From Actinocorallia longicatena (lineage in GTDB: Bacteria; Actinomycetota; Actinomycetes; Streptosporangiales; Streptosporangiaceae): a stretch of DNA of 64,000 bases. A model generated the notes under the pieces. That model was not told the origin of the DNA and searched no databases. It saw only the letters and a program-made list of their open reading frames with translations. The DNA lies in assembly GCF_039534125.1 (NCBI RefSeq), contig NZ_BAAAUV010000007.1, forward strand, positions 62,001-126,000, given 5' to 3'. Positions within the stretch are counted from its first letter, which is position 1. Each line of letters opens with the position of its first letter. This document shows, in pieces, positions 1-7,069 of the stretch. The position numbers and the translations under genes are program-made.

Positions 1-751
1 GCACGCCCGGCAGCTCCAGCACCGAGACCACGCCCCGCCCGTCCGGGGTGGTCCGCAGCAGCTCCGCGGTCTCGAACTCCGGCTCCCCGAAGAACTGGTC
101 CGCCCCCTGGTCGGCGAACGCGATGAGCTGCCGCAGCAGCACCCCGGCCGTCTGCTTCGACAGCCCGCCGAGCGCCTTGAGCTGCTCCTTGCCCTCGTCC
201 CCGACGAGAAACTGGATCACCGCCCGCAGGTCCTTCAGATCCAGCAGCGGCAGCCCGTTCTGGTCCGCGAAGTGGAACACCAGCCCCAGCGACGACTCCT
301 GGACGGCCGTCAGCCCCAGCACCTTCGCCAGCAGCGTCGGCCCGAACGACGTCACGGTCGCCCGCAGCGGAATCCCGTCCCCGACCCCGCCGAGCGCGAA
401 GAACTCACACGGAAACCCCGCCGGACGCCACTCCTGCCCCACCGAGGCGGCCCTCTCGGCCACCTTCGGATCATCCACCCCCGGCGTCGCCATCCCGCTC
501 AGATCGCCCTTGACGTCCGCGAGGAACACCGGCACCCCGAGCTCGGAGAGCTGCTCCGCCATCACCTGCAACGTCTTCGTCTTCCCGGTCCCCGTCGCCC
601 CCGCCACCAGCCCGTGCCGGCTGACGGCCTTCAACGGAACCCGGATCCCCGCCCCGCTGTCGACCATCCCGCCGACCACCAGCGCCCCGAGCTCCAGCAC
701 GGCCCCCTCGAACCGGTACCCGGCCGCCACGTCCACTCCGTCAGTCCCCAT
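1..751 (-). CDS. HerA-like helicase/ATPase (DUF853), 5' part only
   Basis: This is the N-terminal 250 codons of a cytoplasmic P-loop ATPase of the DUF853/HerA-like family; the gene runs off the left edge. A Walker A motif GATGTGKT lies at about residues 51-58, and a Walker B-like stretch VFLADVKGDL follows near residue 75. The segments before and after (a beta-barrel-like N-terminus, then a long region with FHFADQNGLPLLDLKDL) match the family as I know it. The start is the ATG at 751. HerA-type proteins are hexameric DNA translocases or helicases, but the bacterial DUF853 branch has no settled role, so I would not assign a pathway. Family identity is confident; function is inference. Confidence 0.85.
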   Translation of the reverse strand, partial: MGTDGVDVAAGYRFEGAVLELGALVVGGMVDSGAGIRVPLKAVSRHGLVAGATGTGKTKTLQVMAEQLSELGVPVFLADVKGDLSGMATPGVDDPKVAERAASVGQEWRPAGFPCEFFALGGVGDGIPLRATVTSFGPTLLAKVLGLTAVQESSLGLVFHFADQNGLPLLDLKDLRAVIQFLVGDEGKEQLKALGGLSKQTAGVLLRQLIAFADQGADQFFGEPEFETAELLRTTPDGRGVVSVLELPGV

Positions 752-831
752 GGCTCATCCCCCCGAAAGATCACTTCCCCTCCGGCCCGCCCCGCGCGCC
801 CCGATCCGGGCGAGAACAGGGCGGGAAAACG

Positions 832-866
832 AAAAAATCCCCCAATGCACTGGGCATTGAGGGATG
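832..866 (-). terminator. Rho-independent terminator after tRNA-Ser(GCT)
   Basis: Read on the minus strand, an 11-bp stem (TCCCTCAATGC paired with GCATTGGGGGA) is followed directly by TTTTTT. It lies 14 nt downstream of the tRNA-Ser 3' end and would end that transcript before the DUF853 gene. Confidence 0.85.
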
Positions 867-879
867 AATCCGATGAGAG

Positions 880-968
880 CGGAGGTGGCGAGATTTGAAC
901 TCGCGATGGGCTTGCACCCAAACCGCATTAGCAGTGCGGCGCCATAGACCGTACTAGGCGACACCTCC
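880..968 (-). tRNA. tRNA-Ser(GCT)
   Basis: The minus strand folds into a class II tRNA of 89 nt including the discriminator G. The 7-bp acceptor pairs GGAGGTG with CACCTCC, the T-arm carries GTTCGAATC, and a long variable arm is present. The anticodon loop centre GCT decodes AGC/AGU serine codons. The CCA end is not encoded. A strong terminator follows at 832-866. Confidence 0.95.
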
Positions 969-1043
969 GTGGCCCTGGGGCCGCCAACAGGTTACAGGGC
1001 CGACGGCGATGCGGCAAAGCAGAAAGCGCCGAGGTGGGGGGAA

Positions 1044-1427
1044 CTAGTTCTGGGAAGGGGTGCAGAGCTTCTGGAGGGCGTCGGCGGTGGTGGCGACGCG
1101 GGTGGTGATCTGGGGGCCCGGGGGGCGGCCGAGGGAGACGGCGTCGGTGAGGGCGTCCAGGGCGTCGGCCACGGAGTTGGCGGCGGATTTGAGGGGCTGG
1201 TCGGTGGTGTTGGCGGCGGTGGCGCGGAACTGCTTGGCGGCCTCGGCGTAGGTCTGGGCGAAGGTCTGGCTTCCGGTGCCGGCGGTCTCGGGGACCGTCG
1301 TCCGGCCGAGGGCGTCGATCGTGGCCTGGATCTCGGCGCAGGCGGCCTTGCGGTCGGCCCCGTCGGAGCCGGTGCAGGCCGTCAGGGGCAGGAGGAGCGC
1401 GAGGGAGACGAGGGCGAGCAGGCGCAT
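1044..1427 (-). CDS. Small secreted lipoprotein of unknown function
   Basis: This 127-residue protein begins with a short lipoprotein signal peptide whose lipobox LTAC puts the acylated cysteine near residue 18, so it should be anchored outside the cytoplasmic membrane. The mature part is alpha-helical and rich in Ala, Thr and Asp, with no motif I recognise. It lies 48 nt downstream of, and on the same strand as, the ECF sigma factor gene, so the two are probably co-transcribed. It could be a regulon member or sensor partner of the sigma factor, but nothing in the sequence shows the typical anti-sigma zinc motif. Function unknown. Confidence 0.75.
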   Translation of the reverse strand: MRLLALVSLALLLPLTACTGSDGADRKAACAEIQATIDALGRTTVPETAGTGSQTFAQTYAEAAKQFRATAANTTDQPLKSAANSVADALDALTDAVSLGRPPGPQITTRVATTADALQKLCTPSQN

Positions 1428-1475
1428 GGGAGGTTCCTGGGGGTGGGGGACTCCGTTGGGTGAACAGTATCGGGA

Positions 1476-2015
1476 TCAGGCGGGTGCGCCCTCCGGGTTC
1501 CCGGCCGGCCGGGGGAGGGGGAAGTCGCGGCCGAGGTCGGTGTCGTCGCGGAGTTTGGCGACCGCGCGGGAGACGGTCGACTTGACGGTGCCGACGGTGA
1601 CGCCCAGCCGCTGGGCGATCTCCGCTTCGGACATGTCCTCGTAGTAGCGGAGCATGACGGCCGTGCGCTGCCGGTCGGGGAGGCGGCCGAGGGCCCTGCT
1701 GAGGGAGTCGTTGAGCTCACAGCGGCGGGTGTGGTCGTCGACGGGCTGGTCGGGCAGGTCGCCGGTGGGGTAGATCTCGAGCTTGCGCCGCCGCCACCAG
1801 GAGATCTGGGTGTTGACCATGGCACGGCGGACGTAGCCGTCGAGGGCGGCGTGGTCGTGGATGCGGTCCCAGGCCAGGTAGGTCTTGGTGAGGGCGGCCT
1901 GGAGGAGGTCCTCGGCGTCGGCGCGGTCCCCGGTGAGCAGCAGGGCGGCGCGCAGGAGGGCGGGACCTCTTCCGGTCACGTACGCGGAGAAGGCCGCATG
2001 GGTGGGCTCGCCCAC
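1476..2015 (-). CDS. SigE-family ECF RNA polymerase sigma factor
   Basis: This 179-residue extracytoplasmic-function sigma factor has region 2 at about residues 10-75 (LLTGDRADAEDLLQAALTKT, then YVRRAMVNTQISWWRRR) and region 4 at about 105-155 with the HTH IAQRLGVTVGTVKSTVSRAV. Length and domain order match the actinobacterial SigE-like ECF group that often lacks a canonical zinc anti-sigma factor. The GTG start at 2015 is supported by an excellent Shine-Dalgarno (GGAGG, 6 nt upstream). A lipoprotein gene follows on the same strand. It redirects RNA polymerase to a regulon that cannot be told from sequence. Confidence 0.9.
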   Translation of the reverse strand: MGEPTHAAFSAYVTGRGPALLRAALLLTGDRADAEDLLQAALTKTYLAWDRIHDHAALDGYVRRAMVNTQISWWRRRKLEIYPTGDLPDQPVDDHTRRCELNDSLSRALGRLPDRQRTAVMLRYYEDMSEAEIAQRLGVTVGTVKSTVSRAVAKLRDDTDLGRDFPLPRPAGNPEGAPA

Positions 2016-2241
2016 TACTGACCTCCGACCCGAGACCCGCGCTTGAGCGGTACTTTCGCACGAGGTCCGTCATTACGGCTTCATCAAAGCCCCATTTTCG
2101 GTTCAACCGGGTGGTGAGAACCTCTACCGGGTGCTGTAAATCCACTCCCGGACAGCAGCAGTTATGGACAAATTGGTCGACAGCAGTCCGGGGGTGGGTA
2201 ACTGTTGACAAGCACTGTCCAACCGGATGAGTGGAGTGTTG

Positions 2242-3138
2242 ATGCTACGTCGCCGCAGGTTGAGATCGGCGGTGCTGGGCGCGGCCCCGGAGCGGATCCT
2301 CTCACCGGGGGAGCCGCCGCTGCGGTCGGTCGAGGGCCGGATCGTCGACGCGAGCCCGCACCTGCTCGTGCTGCGGTACGGCGTGCGTGAGCTGCGGATG
2401 CCGATGTCGGAGAAGACGCTGGTCTGGTACGGGGGCCGGGCCGGCCTGGGGGAGCTGCTGCGGGGGCGCGACGTCGTGGTGCGCCCGACGGGCGACGGCC
2501 TGGCGGCCGACCGGATCTGGGTGGACATCGTGCGGGTGAGCGGGACGATCATCAGGGCGGAGAAGGACGTCGTCGAGGTCGACCAGGGCCCGCACCGGCC
2601 CCGCACCCGGGTGGTGATCCCGCGCCAGAACCAGAGCCAGATCCTGGTGCGTCATCCGCGGATGGAGCCGGGGCAGCTCTTCGACGTGATCGGCCGGTCG
2701 TCACGGCACGGGGTCGTCGCGGTCAAGCCGGGGACGGCTCAGCCGGGCGACATCGCGCCGCCTCCCGCGCGTCCGGGCGGCTCCGTGGTGCGGGGGACCG
2801 CGACCTGGTTCTCCGGCGCGGGGCGCGGGGCCGCCTATCCGCGCGTCGACCGGTGGGGCGACGCGGGCGGCTGCGCTGACGCCCCGCAGCCGTGCGCTCC
2901 GGTCCCCTTCCTGTCGGTGGGGAGCGCGATGAAGGTCCGCAACGACTGCACCCGCCGCTCGGCGGACGTGATCGTGCTGGAATGCGGCTGTGCCGGGGCC
3001 CGGTTCTGCGACCGGTGCGTGGAGTGCGGGACCTCGCCGCGGGGCCGGATCATCGAGCTGACACCGGCGAGTTTCGTGGATCTGGGCGGCGATCTCGCGG
3101 ACGGCTGTTTCAACGTCACGGTGGCGGTGGGTGGGTGA
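2242..3138 (+). CDS. DPBB (RlpA/expansin-like) domain protein with Cys-rich motif
   Basis: This 298-residue protein has two parts. Residues 1 to about 165 form an arginine-rich, beta-strand-rich module I do not recognise. Residues from about 180 resemble a double-psi beta-barrel (ATWFSGAGRG near its start; IIELTPASFVDLGGDLADGC at its end, the typical RlpA/expansin D-L-x-P-x-x-F pattern). The barrel carries an inserted cysteine cluster of the form CGCxGxxFCDRCxxC. No signal peptide is evident, which is odd for an RlpA-like protein. I chose the ATG at 2242 because GGAG lies 5 nt upstream; an ATG at 2227 is possible. The stop overlaps the next gene's start (TGATG), so the two are translationally coupled. 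Confidence 0.65.
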   Translation: MLRRRRLRSAVLGAAPERILSPGEPPLRSVEGRIVDASPHLLVLRYGVRELRMPMSEKTLVWYGGRAGLGELLRGRDVVVRPTGDGLAADRIWVDIVRVSGTIIRAEKDVVEVDQGPHRPRTRVVIPRQNQSQILVRHPRMEPGQLFDVIGRSSRHGVVAVKPGTAQPGDIAPPPARPGGSVVRGTATWFSGAGRGAAYPRVDRWGDAGGCADAPQPCAPVPFLSVGSAMKVRNDCTRRSADVIVLECGCAGARFCDRCVECGTSPRGRIIELTPASFVDLGGDLADGCFNVTVAVGG

Positions 3139-3872
3139 TGGACGCGTTCCGCGAGGCTCAGGTTCTCGTGCTGCTCGTGGTCTTCCTGCTGGCGTGCGTG
3201 GGGAAGACCGTGTCGCCGGGCAATCGTCACCAGCTCGCCTGGGCGGGCCTGGAGGGCGTGCTGTGCCTGCTCCTGCTGGTGTCGGGGCATCCGGCGGTGC
3301 GGCTGGCGACGGCGATGATCCTGGTGGCGGCGACCTGGATGCTGGGCGAGCTGAAGACGCGACGGCCGGAGGAGGGGTGCGGCTGTTTCGGTTCGATCAG
3401 CTCGTCCAGGATCGGCCGCCGGACGATCCTGCGCACGGGTCTGCTGGCGGCGGCCGCGGGGGCGGCCATGGGCGTGTCCGCGACGGGGGCCCGGATCTCC
3501 CTGGACGTCCTCGGCTGGCGGGGCGTGTTCCTGGTCGTGGAGCTGGGCTTCCTGATGGCGATCTCGCCGGAGCCGGTGGCGTTGCTGAAGCGCACCCGGA
3601 TCACCTGCGACCGCCGGGACGTTCCGTTGCGGGCCACCATGGACGTCCTGCGCGGAAGCGACGCGTGGAAGACCTGGGAGGACCACGTGCCGGGAGAGCC
3701 GATCGAGGTGTGGCGGGAGCTGTGCTGGCGGTTCGTGGTGTTCGAGGTGGAGGGCGGCGAGCTGGTGTTCGCCGTCTCCCTCGGCCCGGACCGGGAGGTG
3801 CGCGTCACGCTGGTGGAGGAGGTCTCCGATGCCAGTGAGACGGGCCCGAATCCCGCCTATGTTCTCGTATAG
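3138..3872 (+). CDS. MauE/DoxX-like integral membrane protein
   Basis: This 244-residue protein begins with four hydrophobic segments in its first 120 residues (QVLVLLVVFLLACVGKTVSP, then GVLCLLLLVSG, a third, and ILRTGLLAAAAGAA). Its GCGCFG motif is characteristic of MauE-like proteins, a family linked to disulfide handling in methylamine dehydrogenase maturation. A further membrane segment (VFLVVELGFLMAI) precedes a cytoplasmic-looking C-terminal tail of about 90 residues. It starts within the stop codon of the DPBB gene (TGATG), so the two products are made together. The Cys motifs in both proteins suggest a shared thiol or disulfide function, which is inference. Confidence 0.7.
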   Translation: MDAFREAQVLVLLVVFLLACVGKTVSPGNRHQLAWAGLEGVLCLLLLVSGHPAVRLATAMILVAATWMLGELKTRRPEEGCGCFGSISSSRIGRRTILRTGLLAAAAGAAMGVSATGARISLDVLGWRGVFLVVELGFLMAISPEPVALLKRTRITCDRRDVPLRATMDVLRGSDAWKTWEDHVPGEPIEVWRELCWRFVVFEVEGGELVFAVSLGPDREVRVTLVEEVSDASETGPNPAYVLV

Positions 3873-3876
3873 CAAT

Positions 3877-3951
3877 CTCTAGGCAAGTCGCTAGACAGCC
3901 GTAGAGGCCCCTGAGCAGGGGACTCTAAAGCTCTCTAGTAAAGACGCTAGA
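3877..3951. repeat. Tandem CTAG-rich 19-bp repeats, each an inverted repeat
   Basis: Two copies of a 19-bp element, CTCTAGGCAAGTCGCTAGA (3877-3895) and CTCTAGTAAAGACGCTAGA (3933-3951), differ at three positions. Each is also an inverted repeat TCTAG-N8-CTAGA; the second extends to 7-bp arms. Between them is a small hairpin with CCCCTG/CAGGGG arms. The element lies between convergent genes, just past the 3' end of the AAA ATPase gene. CTAG is rare in high-GC actinobacterial DNA, so four copies in 75 bp are notable. It could be a protein-binding site or an RNA structure. Confidence 0.6.
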
Positions 3952-3983
3952 GATCCTTAGAAAGGGCGATGCCCGCTTCCGTC

Positions 3984-5177
3984 CTACTCCGGCTGTGCTC
4001 GCAGGAACTTGCCGAAGTGCGGGACGGTGAAGGCGACGATGCCGCGTTCCGCGCTGTAGATCAGGCCCTTCTTGATGAGGCCGTCGCGGGCCGGCGACAG
4101 GCTGGACGGCTTGCGTCCCAGCTCGTCGGCCACGGCGGAGGTGGAGACGGGCTCGTCGCCCAGGGCGGCCATGGCGCGCATGTAGTCGCGTTCGGCCGGG
4201 GTGGCGCGCTCGTAACGGCTGCCGAAGAAGCCGCCCGCGAGCTCGCTCTCGACCTCGGGCGAGGCGACCTTGATGTCGTGCTCGGTGATCGGGGTCTGCG
4301 GTGCCAGATCCCACACGATCTTCGCGTAGGCCTGGACGAAGTAGGGGTAGCCGTCGGCCGCCTCGTAGAGGGCGTCGAGGGCGCCCGGGGTGAAGGTGAC
4401 GTCCTCACGCTCGGCGGGGGCGAGCAGCGCGTGGTCGGCGGAGTCGCGGTCGAGCCGGTCGATCCTGGCGTACCGGAACAGCCGCTCGGAGTAGGACTTC
4501 GACGCGCTGAGCACGGCCGGGAGGTGCGGCAGCCCCGCCCCTACCACGATCAGCGGCCCGCCCGTCTGCGACAGCTCGTGGCAGGCGGCGCACAGGGCGG
4601 AGACGTCGTCGGGCTGGACGTCCTGCATCTCGTCGACGAACAGGCCGATCCCGACGCCGAGGTCGGTGGCGACAGAGGCGGCCTCGACGAACAGCTCGAG
4701 GAGGTCGATCTCCATGTCGCCGGAGTCGGCCCGGCCGCGGGCGGCGGGCACGTCGATCCCGGGCGACCAGCGGTGCACGGAGGCCTTCTGCCGTCCGGCG
4801 CCCTCCTGCCCGGCCTGCGCGAACGCCTTCAGGATGCCGAGGAACTCCTCGATCCGGTCGGGGGCACGGTGCCGGGGGGCGAGCTCGCGGATGGCCGTGT
4901 GCAGCGCGGCGGCGACGGGCCGGCGCAGCGACTGCTCAGGCCGCGCCTCGATCTTCCCGGTGCCCCAGAGCCGCTGGATGGCCATCGAGCGGAAGGTGTT
5001 GAGCAGCACGGTCTTGCCGACGCCCCGCAGCCCGGTGATGATCATGCTGCGCTCGGGGCGCCCGCGCGCCACACGCTCGAGGACGACCTCGAACTGCTGG
5101 AGTTCCCGGTCACGGCCGGCGAGTTCGGGAGGACGCTGCCCGGCTCCGGGCGCGTAGGGATTGCGCACTGGGTCCAC
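3984..5177 (-). CDS. AAA-family ATPase with C-terminal winged-helix region (Orc1/Cdc6-like architecture)
   Basis: This protein of about 397 residues has a P-loop (GLRGVGKTVLL, near residue 50), a Walker B/DEMQD motif (GIGLFVDEMQDVQ), a sensor-1 region (LIVVGAGLPHLP) and a lid with YPYFVQAYAKIVWDLA. It ends in a winged-helix-like domain (VADELGRKPSSLSPARDGLIKKGLIYSAERGIV, read as separate helices and wing). This layout resembles the AAA plus wHTH proteins of the Orc1/STAND-like class common in Actinobacteria. Their substrates are unknown. I chose the GTG at 5177 because related proteins begin near DPVRNPYAPG; an upstream extension to 5258 is open but looks non-coding. Divergent from a MarR gene. 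Confidence 0.75.
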   Translation of the reverse strand: MDPVRNPYAPGAGQRPPELAGRDRELQQFEVVLERVARGRPERSMIITGLRGVGKTVLLNTFRSMAIQRLWGTGKIEARPEQSLRRPVAAALHTAIRELAPRHRAPDRIEEFLGILKAFAQAGQEGAGRQKASVHRWSPGIDVPAARGRADSGDMEIDLLELFVEAASVATDLGVGIGLFVDEMQDVQPDDVSALCAACHELSQTGGPLIVVGAGLPHLPAVLSASKSYSERLFRYARIDRLDRDSADHALLAPAEREDVTFTPGALDALYEAADGYPYFVQAYAKIVWDLAPQTPITEHDIKVASPEVESELAGGFFGSRYERATPAERDYMRAMAALGDEPVSTSAVADELGRKPSSLSPARDGLIKKGLIYSAERGIVAFTVPHFGKFLRAQPE

Positions 5178-5311
5178 GCTCTCGGACTCTATGAGGGCGT
5201 ATAGCTGCGGTCTTAGATTTCCGTATATACATCTACGGCGTGTCGCCAAAGTGGGCACAATTCACCCCCGTCCACCGGTCGCTCGACCCATCCCCTGGTC
5301 ATCGAAGATGC

Positions 5312-5347
5312 GTTCGACTGTTCGAACACACTAGCGCACCGTTCGAG
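5312..5347. promoter_or_regulatory. Candidate MarR operator (TTCGA repeats)
   Basis: Three TTCGA copies occur at 5313-5317, 5321-5325 and 5342-5346; the middle one sits in the perfect 8-bp palindrome GTTCGAAC. They lie about 50-85 nt upstream of the MarR gene start, in the divergent promoter region shared with the AAA ATPase gene. This is a typical place for MarR autoregulation. The assignment rests on position and symmetry only. Confidence 0.45.
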
Positions 5348-5395
5348 CGGCTGTCTGCCGCGTTACGCAATCTTTTGACGGGTAAACTCCCGCCC

Positions 5396-5854
5396 ATGGG
5401 AGAACCCCGCTGGCTCGACGACGCCCAGCAGCAACAGTGGCGTGCGTACCTGCAGGGAAGCACCCAGCTCTGGGACGCTCTCGACCGCCGGCTGAAGTCG
5501 TCCTTCGGCCTGACCATGCCCGAGTACGAGATCCTCGCCCGGCTGTCGGCCGCCCCCGACCGCACCCGCCGGATGGCCGAACTCGCCGACGAGGCGCTCC
5601 AGTCGCGCAGCCGCCTCTCGCACACCGCGTCCCGGCTCGAGGCCAAGGGCCTGGTCATCCGCGAGCCCTGCCCCGACGACAGGCGCGGCATCAACGCGAT
5701 CCTCACCGACGACGGCTTCCGGCTCCTGGAGAAGGCCGCCATCGACCACGTCGAGGCCGTCCGGGACTACTTCGTCGATCTGGCCGCCCCCGAGGACCTC
5801 GAGGCGATCGGCCGGGTCTTCGCCGCCGTCGCCGCCCGCACGGAGACGGCCTGA
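5396..5854 (+). CDS. MarR-family transcriptional regulator
   Basis: This 152-residue protein has the MarR winged-helix layout: N-terminal dimerisation helix (WRAYLQGSTQLWDALDRRL), HTH (MAELADEALQSRSRLSHTAS), and wing with the family signature (RLEAKGLVIREPCPDDRRG). It should bind DNA as a dimer and release it on binding a small aromatic or similar ligand. The ATG at 5396 starts directly before the recognisable N-terminal helix. A TTCGA-repeat operator candidate lies upstream and the divergent neighbour is the AAA ATPase. The ligand and targets cannot be read from sequence. Confidence 0.9.
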   Translation: MGEPRWLDDAQQQQWRAYLQGSTQLWDALDRRLKSSFGLTMPEYEILARLSAAPDRTRRMAELADEALQSRSRLSHTASRLEAKGLVIREPCPDDRRGINAILTDDGFRLLEKAAIDHVEAVRDYFVDLAAPEDLEAIGRVFAAVAARTETA

Positions 5855-5882
5855 CCCCGGCCCCGGGGTGCGGAACGGCCCG

Positions 5883-6272
5883 TCAGCTCAGCCCGGTCAG
5901 GAATCCCAGCGACAGCAGCGTCAGGGCCAGCCAGCCGCCGATCATCCCGAAGCCGAAGGCCCGCCACGCGCCGCCCACGACCCAGGCCAGCAGGGAGCCG
6001 ACGCCGAAGGCCACCACGACGAGCACGACGGCCTGCGGCAGCGCGCTCACATGATGGTCGTGCAGCGGCACCCACATGACGATCAGGTTGACGATCGCGT
6101 ACGTCACGAACCCGAACGCCGCGAGGATCCGGGTCTGCCACGACGGCACCGGCCCGAAGACCTGCGGCCACGCCGACCCGACGCCCAGCGCCTCCACCCG
6201 GGCCGCGCCCCCGCCGGTCTCCATCCCGAACAGTTCGTCCGAGAGTGTCGGCTGCTCATCGGGGGCCGTCAT
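5883..6272 (-). CDS. Three-TM membrane protein of unknown function
   Basis: This 129-residue protein has a polar N-terminus of about 45 residues and then three hydrophobic spans, near residues 49-70 (ILAAFGFVTYAIVNLIVMW), 77-99 (AVVLVVVAFGVGSLLAWVV) and 104-127. No catalytic or binding motif is visible. Its ATG at 6272 lies only 16 bp from the divergent start of the M15 peptidase gene, so each promoter must sit inside the other gene's 5' coding region, or one of the starts is wrong. Function unknown. Confidence 0.65.
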   Translation of the reverse strand: MTAPDEQPTLSDELFGMETGGGAARVEALGVGSAWPQVFGPVPSWQTRILAAFGFVTYAIVNLIVMWVPLHDHHVSALPQAVVLVVVAFGVGSLLAWVVGGAWRAFGFGMIGGWLALTLLSLGFLTGLS

Positions 6273-6288
6273 GCGGAATCCTGAGGCG

Positions 6289-7062
6289 ATGGACGCCCGT
6301 GCTCACTCGAAACCGGCCCGCCGGACGCTCTGCGTCCTCGTGCTGACGCCTCTTCTGATCGGCGCGACGGCCGGATGTGGCCAGTCCGACCCGGCCCCGA
6401 AGCCGTCCTCCCCGGGGGGCGCTTCCTCTGCCGCGAAACCTTCTGAGAACCCGTCGTCACCCTCGTCCACTCCCTCCCCCACGGCCACCGACCTGCCGTT
6501 CCGAGCGACCATCGGCCCGGTGAACCGTCAGATGCTGCGATATTCGTGGAAATCCGGCTGTCCCGTGCCGCTGAAGGACCTGCGCGTCATCACGATGCCC
6601 TATTGGGGATTCGACAAACAGACCCATGCGGGCGGCAGGCTGGTGGTCAACGCGAAGGTCGCTACCGGCATCGTCAACACCTTCAAACAGATCTACGCCA
6701 AGCGCTACCCGATCAGGAAGATGGTTCTGGTCGACGAGTACAAGGGCAGCGACTTCGACTCGATCGAGGCCGACAACACCTCGGCCTTCAACTGCCGCGC
6801 CGCCACCGGCTCCTCGAACTGGTCCCGCCACGCCTACGGCATGGCCGTCGACATCAATCCGTGCGAGAACCCCTACGTCGACACGGCCGGAACGATCTAC
6901 CACAAGCGCTGCGCGAGGTACTACACCAACCGCTCCGGCAAGCTGCCGGGCGTCATCACCGGCGGCGACGAGGTCGTCCGCGCCTTCCGCACCATGAACT
7001 GGAAGTGGGGCGGCTACTGGGCCGGCACCAAGGACTACCAGCACTTCAGCGCCTCCCGCTGA
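6289..7062 (+). CDS. Lipoprotein M15-family D-Ala-D-Ala-type metallopeptidase
   Basis: This 257-residue protein has a lipoprotein signal with acylated Cys30 (ATAGC), a Ser/Pro/Thr-rich linker to about residue 70, and then an M15 (VanY-like) zinc peptidase domain. The zinc ligands are visible: His181 and Asp188 in HAYGMAVD, and His252 in the terminal KDYQHF motif. Such enzymes cleave peptidoglycan stem peptides or cross-links outside the membrane. I chose the ATG at 6289, which has TGAGG just upstream; an in-frame ATG at 6271 would add six residues and overlap the divergent gene. The exact bond cleaved cannot be told. Confidence 0.85.
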   Translation: MDARAHSKPARRTLCVLVLTPLLIGATAGCGQSDPAPKPSSPGGASSAAKPSENPSSPSSTPSPTATDLPFRATIGPVNRQMLRYSWKSGCPVPLKDLRVITMPYWGFDKQTHAGGRLVVNAKVATGIVNTFKQIYAKRYPIRKMVLVDEYKGSDFDSIEADNTSAFNCRAATGSSNWSRHAYGMAVDINPCENPYVDTAGTIYHKRCARYYTNRSGKLPGVITGGDEVVRAFRTMNWKWGGYWAGTKDYQHFSASR

Positions 7063-7069
7063 CGACGGC

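Noticed and set aside
48..898. Two plus-strand ORFs at the left edge
   Set aside because: They are antisense to the DUF853 ATPase, which has clear Walker motifs, and they run into the tRNA terminator.
2124..2226. Promoter with TTGACA at 2205 for the DPBB gene
   Set aside because: No acceptable -10 hexamer occurs 16-18 bp downstream before the start codon.
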